Positions 59,591 to 64,000 of a stretch of 64,000 bases of DNA are shown here, piece after piece. Position 1 is the first letter of the stretch. The number at the start of each line of letters is the position of its first letter. The position numbers and the translations under genes are program-made. The stretch is from Rhodospirillales bacterium (GTDB lineage: Bacteria > Pseudomonadota > Alphaproteobacteria > Rhodospirillales > Shumkoniaceae): positions 1 through 64,000 of the forward strand of contig JADHSV010000008.1 of the NCBI GenBank assembly GCA_016776725.1, in the 5' to 3' direction. Below the pieces are notes generated by a model. It worked only from the letters and a program-made list of their open reading frames with translations. It was not told the DNA's origin and did no database searches.

Positions 59591-60478
59591 ATGACACGTG
59601 CAGGCGTTATAGGACTTGGCGATATGGGTAGTGGCCTCGCCAAGCATCTCATAAAAAACGGTTTTGAAACGACAGGCTTGGACCTGAGTGAAAAACGCAT
59701 GGCCGCGTTTGTCGAAATGGGCGGAAAAGCGGCGGCCAGCACCGCCGAAGTCGGCGAGAATTCCGACGCCGTCTATGTGATGGTCATGAACGGCGGGCAA
59801 GCCAAGGAAGTCATTCTGGGCGACGGCCTGATAAAAACAATGAAACCGGGTTCGGTGGTCATTTTGACCGCCACCATCATGGCGTCCGAAGCCCGCGAAC
59901 TCGCCGAAGGCCTCAAGGGTTCAGGCATCGAAATGATCGACAGCCCCGTCAGCGGCGGTTTCCCCGGCGCGCAATCGGGCACGCTAACAATGATGGCGGC
60001 GGGTCCGGCGGCGGTGCTGGAAACCTACAAACCAGTCATGGAAGCGGTCAGCAAGGCCATCCATATCGTGGGCAGCGAAATCGGCGAGGGTCAGACCGTG
60101 AAGGCCTGCCTGCAATCGTTGATCGGTTCCATCTTCTCGGCCACCTGCGAAGCAGCGGCGTTGGCGGCAAAAGCCGGTGTCAGCGGACAGGTTCTTCACA
60201 ACGTGTTCAGCACGTCGGGCGCGGGTTGCGGGGTCTCCAACGGGGCTCTTGAAAACATCATCGACCGCAAGTTCGTGGGAACCGGCAGCCACATCGCCAC
60301 CATGCACAAGGATCTGACCATCGTTATGGACATGGCCCGCGAACTGGAGGTGCCGCTGTTTACCGCAGCCACCGCAATGCAATTGTTCCAGTCCGCCAAG
60401 ACCAAGCATCCTGAAGGCGACAACTGGATTATCGCAAGAGTTATGGAAGACATCGTCGGTGCGGAATTGCACCGCTAG
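59591..60478 (+). CDS. 3-hydroxyisobutyrate-dehydrogenase-family oxidoreductase
   Basis: A 295-residue NAD(P)-dependent beta-hydroxyacid dehydrogenase. VIGLGDMGSGLAKHLIKNGFET binds the dinucleotide, DSPVSGGFPGAQSGTLTMMAAG is the substrate-binding block, and TVKACLQSLIG (catalytic Lys position) and the KDLTIVMDMARELEVPLF C-terminal block follow. The family includes threonate dehydrogenase and tartronate semialdehyde reductase. A strong ribosome-binding site (GGAGG) precedes it. It lies between TRAP 5 and the isomerase, so it probably oxidises an imported hydroxy acid. The specific substrate is unknown. Confidence 0.88.
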   Translation: MTRAGVIGLGDMGSGLAKHLIKNGFETTGLDLSEKRMAAFVEMGGKAAASTAEVGENSDAVYVMVMNGGQAKEVILGDGLIKTMKPGSVVILTATIMASEARELAEGLKGSGIEMIDSPVSGGFPGAQSGTLTMMAAGPAAVLETYKPVMEAVSKAIHIVGSEIGEGQTVKACLQSLIGSIFSATCEAAALAAKAGVSGQVLHNVFSTSGAGCGVSNGALENIIDRKFVGTGSHIATMHKDLTIVMDMARELEVPLFTAATAMQLFQSAKTKHPEGDNWIIARVMEDIVGAELHR

Positions 60479-60496
60479 AAAAGAGGAAACGGACCA

Positions 60497-61357
60497 ATGA
60501 AACTAGGTGTAATCACGGACGGCATCAGCCGCGATTTTGAACATGCCCTGAAGGTCATGAAGGAGTTTGATCTCGAGTACGCCGAACTGCAATTCCTGTG
60601 GGACAAGGAAGTGGGCGATCTGGACGCCGATCAGCGCAAAAAGGCTCTCGCGCTGATCAAGGACTACGACGTCAAGGTGTCGTGCATTTCCCGCCACGTC
60701 TTCGGCAATCTTCCCATGGCCTCCGAGGTGGGCGACGAAGCGCACAGCACGCACATGGCCGGCTTGCAGCGCGTCATCGACATGGCTCATGAATTCGACG
60801 TCGGCATGGTGCGCATCATGAGCGGCAAGAAGGAAATGATCCTGTGGGGCTATAACGGCGCCGAAAAATGGAACGTCGCCAATGGTGCTTGGGATTCGCT
60901 GGTAAGGCTCGTCGAGCCCGCCATCCGCCTGGCCGAGAAAGAGGACGTCCAGCTGGTCGTCGAAACCGGCAACGGCAACATGATCAATTCGGCCTACACG
61001 GCTTGCAAGTTGATCGACGATCTGGGCACCGATCGCCTGAAAGTGCTGTGGGATTCGGCCAACGCGTGTTTCTGTCACGAAACCATGTACCCGGACGCCT
61101 ACGAAACCATGAAGGGCGGATATCTTGGCCACGTTCACATCAAGGACGTTCAGGTCAATACGCCCCAAGCGACCCTTGAAGTGCGCGAAATGTGCAAGGG
61201 ACAGCTTGCCGATCAGTTCCAGCCCGCCGCCGACGCCATGCGCGCCGACGGTTATGACGGCGTGATCTCGCTGGAAAGCGTCTATCACCCCGGCAACGGC
61301 AATTTCGAAGACGGCTTCCGGGCCTGCATCGGAAAGTTCAAGGAAATCTTCGGCTGA
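60497..61357 (+). CDS. Sugar phosphate isomerase/epimerase-type TIM barrel
   Basis: A 286-residue protein of the xylose isomerase-like TIM-barrel (AP endonuclease 2) family. Metal-binding residues are seen in VVETGNGNM, LWDSANACF, GHVHIKDVQ and ISLESVYHPGNG. It lies 18 bases after the dehydrogenase gene, so an operon of uptake, oxidation and isomerisation is likely. Which sugar acid or keto sugar it isomerises cannot be told. It ends 70 bases from the convergent caspase-TolB gene. Confidence 0.85.
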   Translation: MKLGVITDGISRDFEHALKVMKEFDLEYAELQFLWDKEVGDLDADQRKKALALIKDYDVKVSCISRHVFGNLPMASEVGDEAHSTHMAGLQRVIDMAHEFDVGMVRIMSGKKEMILWGYNGAEKWNVANGAWDSLVRLVEPAIRLAEKEDVQLVVETGNGNMINSAYTACKLIDDLGTDRLKVLWDSANACFCHETMYPDAYETMKGGYLGHVHIKDVQVNTPQATLEVREMCKGQLADQFQPAADAMRADGYDGVISLESVYHPGNGNFEDGFRACIGKFKEIFG

Positions 61358-61383
61358 TAATTTTCGGTCGAATATCCTAAGCC

Positions 61384-61422
61384 CTGCGCGGCGGCCACGA
61401 AATATCCGGGGCTGCCGCGCAG
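61384..61422. terminator. GC-rich hairpin between convergent genes
   Basis: CTGCGCGGC (61384-61392) pairs with GCCGCGCAG (61414-61422). It lies between the isomerase stop and the caspase-TolB stop, so it could end either transcript; there is no T-run. Confidence 0.45.
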
Positions 61423-61427
61423 TCGCG

Positions 61428-63857
61428 TCAGGGAATAGGCGCAGACCAGTTGGGATCGGACGCCCCCGCCGGTGTCTTGAGTTCCCGCAAATTATGCCCA
61501 CTCAGGTTTATGGTGTAGAGGCGCGAGCGCCGGTCCCGGGATTGCTTGGCGAACATGAGCACCCGTCCATTGGGAGACCAGGTGGGGGAATTAACCAAAG
61601 CACCTTCATCCAACAGGCGTTCACCACCGCCGTCGGAACGCATTATCCCCAAAAACGACCGGCTGTTGTGTTTCTTCACGAAGGCGATCAGATCGCCGCG
61701 CGGAGACCATGCCGGGGCCACGTAATCTCCCTTGCCGAAACTGATCCTTTTCTTATCTTTCCCATCGTTATTCATGACGTAGAGCTGTGGCGTTCCGCCC
61801 CGGTCCGAATTGAAAACGATCCGCTTGCCGTTGGGTGAAAATCCCGGGGTCTTTTCGTCAGCGCTATGGCTGGTTAATTTTTTTACGGCCAGGGTTCGAA
61901 GGTTCATAACGACGATGTCCGAATTCCCGTTTTCATCCAATCCCATGATGACCGACTTGCCGTCCGGCGAAAAACGCGGATCGAATGTCACCCCCGAGAA
62001 TTTCCTGAGAACCTCCTGACGTCCCGTGTCCAGATTGAATATATACACCCGCCGCTTCTTGGAAAAATCAGACTGATAAGCGATTTCCTGCAATTTGGGC
62101 GAAAACCTTGGCGTGGCGGAACGGTAGCGTCCGTCGGTGATGAAACGGTGGTTTTCTCCGTCCTGATCCATGATTGCCAGGCGCTTTACGCGCTTATCCG
62201 GCGGTCCGCTTTCGGCGATGTAAACAATGCGGGTGTCAAAGTGCCCCTCGTCCCCGATTAGCCGCTCATAGATAGCGTCGGCGACAATATGGGCCACCCG
62301 CCGCCAATTCTCTTTGATCGTGGAATAAGATCGCCCCATCTGCTGCTGTCCGGCGACGACATCCCAAAGCCGGAAATTGATTTTCAGCTTCCCGGCGCCG
62401 CCCTTGCCGACGCTCCCCAACGCAAGGCTACGGGCGTTGATGACGCGCCAGTCATCGAAACGCGGCAGGGCGTTTGGTGAAATACTCGCCTGAATAAAGG
62501 CTCTCTCGTCTATGGGCCGGAAAAGGCCGGATCGTTCGAGGTCGGCGGTTATCACTTCGGCGATTTTTCGGCCAAGTTCGTTCTGCTCGGCATTTCCGCC
62601 GACAAAGGCAGGGATAGCGATTGGAAATGACGACGGTTTACGGCCCGGTCCCGGTGGCCTGGGCCTCGCCGGCGGGCGGGGCCTTGGACGAACGACGGCC
62701 GGAACCAGTTGTTTGGGGCGATTTGCGCCAGTATTTGGCGCAGGCCTTACGGCGGCCTGCTTTTGCAATTTCCTGATCTTGATGCGGGCAAGTCCGGCAA
62801 AGCTGCCGTTGGGATACTGGCTAAGGTAGGCTTCGAACATGTCCGGGTCCGCGCTGTCCTTGACCGATTGCCAGAACACCGTCTCCTTATCGGTGCCGGA
62901 CGTTGGCGATCCGGGCCGGGCGCGGATCGTCCCTTGGTCCGCGGGCACGGACGCCAGCTTGAAGACGAAATCCCCCTTGTTCAGTTCCGGATCGCGCATC
63001 TTGCCGTGGCGCGGTGTCTGGGCGTTGCGGGTATAGTTCGACATGGCGTCGGTCAGGTGCAATCCCAGTTCACTGGCCGTCAGGTAGCCGTCGCCGTTGG
63101 CGTCCGCCGGGCGCTTGCCCGCAAGCGTATCGACGAACATCTTGGCGAAGGTTCCATCATCGGAAACCAATTGTCCCGCTTCGCCCGATGTCAGGAACTG
63201 GCGCACGGGTTCCGCCGTTACTCTTGTGATGGCCGGGGGCGGCGCGGCGCGGGCGACATTGAAGATGGTGCCCGCGAAGCAACTGTCGAAGATGGTGAAG
63301 ACGTGCTTGGATTCAGCCAGCCGCATGAACTTGCCGAAATCACGCAACGAGATGGCCTTGCGAAGAAAACCGATACGCTCGCTTGGCAACGGGCCGTCGG
63401 TGGGAACCAGATAGCCCTCTCCTTTCATGGTATGGCCATGACCGGCATACCAGACGAAAAGACGGGCCTCGGGATAGGCGCCCTTCTCCAGGAAAAAGTC
63501 CTCGAACGCCTGCTCCAGCGCTGTCGCGTTCAAATCCAACTTAAGGGTAACGTCGAACCCTCGTTCCTTCAGCGCCGCAGCGACCAGACGCGCGTCTTTG
63601 CGGGCCTGGCTGAGCCTTCCCCAGCCGCCGGTATAGGTATCGTTGCCGACGACCAGCGCATAAGACCTGGCGTAAAGCTGCATGGTTCCGGCGATGGGCG
63701 CGTCCATGGACGCCGTCGCCCGGTACTGGAGCGTAAGCCCCCGCGTGGTGGCCGCCCCGGCGGCGGTCACGCAAAATACGGTCGCCGCTAATATACCGAT
63801 GAACAAGATACGCCCGAACCGCATGAAAACCGCCCGTGTAAATGTCTCAGCCGTCAT
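61428..63857 (-). CDS. Secreted caspase-like (metacaspase) / EF-hand / TolB fusion
   Basis: An 809-residue multidomain protein. Order: an export signal (hydrophobic segment 14-35); a caspase p20-like domain (65-245) with catalytic His140 in YAGHG and Cys193 in DSCFAG; a canonical EF-hand loop 252-263 (DANGDGYLTASE); a short helical repeat (FEAYLSQYPNGSFAGLARIKI); a Pro/Arg-rich linker (386-405); a TolB N-terminal domain (about 411-530); and a TolB-type propeller (541-809) with repeated FSPDGK-like blades. The ATG at 63857 overlaps the preceding gene's stop by 4 bases; a second start at 63824 is possible. Both halves look complete. Known metacaspases are calcium-activated Arg/Lys proteases, and TolB is a periplasmic partner of Pal; a fusion of the two is unusual. 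Confidence 0.85.
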   Translation of the reverse strand: MTAETFTRAVFMRFGRILFIGILAATVFCVTAAGAATTRGLTLQYRATASMDAPIAGTMQLYARSYALVVGNDTYTGGWGRLSQARKDARLVAAALKERGFDVTLKLDLNATALEQAFEDFFLEKGAYPEARLFVWYAGHGHTMKGEGYLVPTDGPLPSERIGFLRKAISLRDFGKFMRLAESKHVFTIFDSCFAGTIFNVARAAPPPAITRVTAEPVRQFLTSGEAGQLVSDDGTFAKMFVDTLAGKRPADANGDGYLTASELGLHLTDAMSNYTRNAQTPRHGKMRDPELNKGDFVFKLASVPADQGTIRARPGSPTSGTDKETVFWQSVKDSADPDMFEAYLSQYPNGSFAGLARIKIRKLQKQAAVRPAPNTGANRPKQLVPAVVRPRPRPPARPRPPGPGRKPSSFPIAIPAFVGGNAEQNELGRKIAEVITADLERSGLFRPIDERAFIQASISPNALPRFDDWRVINARSLALGSVGKGGAGKLKINFRLWDVVAGQQQMGRSYSTIKENWRRVAHIVADAIYERLIGDEGHFDTRIVYIAESGPPDKRVKRLAIMDQDGENHRFITDGRYRSATPRFSPKLQEIAYQSDFSKKRRVYIFNLDTGRQEVLRKFSGVTFDPRFSPDGKSVIMGLDENGNSDIVVMNLRTLAVKKLTSHSADEKTPGFSPNGKRIVFNSDRGGTPQLYVMNNDGKDKKRISFGKGDYVAPAWSPRGDLIAFVKKHNSRSFLGIMRSDGGGERLLDEGALVNSPTWSPNGRVLMFAKQSRDRRSRLYTINLSGHNLRELKTPAGASDPNWSAPIP

Positions 63858-64000
63858 TTTGATTTACCGACGACGATCCGCGCCGTCTGGTCGCGGCCGT
63901 AATAGCGCCGGGCGAAGTAGGTCAGGGTGCGCTGAAGATACCGATCCAGCTCGTCATAGCCGACCGTGCCGTCTTGATTGCCGTAGGGGTCGGCATCGGC
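63854..64000 (-). CDS. C-terminal end of a probable second caspase-type EF-hand protein (partial)
   Basis: The window cuts the gene, leaving 48 codons before TGA at 63854-63856. The remnant has an EF-hand-like stretch (DADPYGNQDGTVGYDEL, with a two-residue insertion) followed by a helix (RYLQRTLTYFARRYYGRDQTARI) that resembles the tail of bacterial caspase-family proteins. It overlaps the next gene by 4 bases, so both are in one operon. The identification rests on a short fragment. Confidence 0.5.
   Translation of the reverse strand, partial: ADADPYGNQDGTVGYDELDRYLQRTLTYFARRYYGRDQTARIVVGKSK

Noticed and set aside
62709-63791. 360-residue plus-strand frame inside the caspase-TolB gene
   Set aside because: Composition is that of an antisense reading frame in GC-rich DNA; no motif and no ribosome-binding site, and the minus strand encodes a recognisable multidomain protein.
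1-64000. CRISPR arrays, tRNA or rRNA genes, prophage
   Set aside because: No regularly spaced repeats, no cloverleaf or rRNA-like conserved stretches, and no phage structural genes were seen on either strand.

Overview
The window reads as a chromosomal, catabolism-dense accessory region of an alphaproteobacterium, probably a free-living, possibly marine Rhodospirillales or Rhodobacterales-like organism. That placement is inferred from five complete TRAP transporter operons in 64 kb, a DUF1476 (F1-ATPase zeta-like) gene, split hydantoinase/oxoprolinase genes, and the moderately GC-rich, tightly packed operons with ATGA overlaps. I see no rRNA, tRNA, CRISPR, phage or intact insertion sequence.

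Layout. 1-12.2 kb: a TRAP system followed by an orphan pxpB; a hydrolase / dicluster ferredoxin / aldehyde:ferredoxin oxidoreductase operon; and a 5-oxoproline module (pxpA; RidA and amidohydrolase; pxpB-pxpC-DUF1445). 12.3-20.4 kb: split HyuB/HyuA, a class III aminotransferase with an RraA-like protein, and a ketol-acid reductoisomerase paralogue with a phosphotriesterase-like hydrolase. 20.4-25.7 kb: a long structured leader, TRAP 2, an SDR, a cupin and an HD-domain protein. 25.7-32.8 kb: DUF2848, amidase, AEC carrier, dihydropyrimidinase, N-carbamoylase and an MFS carrier, which suggests cyclic-amide and ureido-compound degradation. 32.8-40.7 kb: a LacI repressor with palindromic operators and a cluster (TRAP 3, HisD-like HpsN, SDR, Zn-alcohol dehydrogenase) that matches the known layout of dihydroxypropanesulfonate (DHPS) catabolism. 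40.7-43.2 kb: Na/Ca exchanger, NhaR, and a zeta-subunit paralogue. 43.1-54.7 kb: hydrolase, amidase and AGXT-type aminotransferase, a GntR regulator, TRAP 4 (its small subunit carries an in-frame amber codon), then AllH/AllF/AllG-like genes. 54.9-61.4 kb: a second LacI regulator, TRAP 5, a 3-hydroxyisobutyrate-dehydrogenase-type enzyme and a TIM-barrel isomerase. 61.4-64 kb: a secreted caspase-TolB fusion preceded by the end of a probable second EF-hand/caspase-type gene.

How it fits together. Most of the window is a set of import-plus-degradation modules for small organic nitrogen and sulfonate compounds. Three near-identical ATATTG(T/C)ATTA motifs tie the AGXT/amidase operon, TRAP 4 and allG together as one probable GntR regulon. 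All five TRAP operons carry a GC-rich hairpin between the binding-protein gene and the membrane genes, probably setting their expression ratio.

The most unusual items are: the metacaspase-TolB fusion; a pair of homologous leader elements (about 56.2 kb and 59.4 kb) with the same internal spacing and a compensatory base-pair change, so probably a structured cis-regulatory RNA; the amber codon in dctQ 4; and the zeta-like protein without the usual inhibitory N-terminus.
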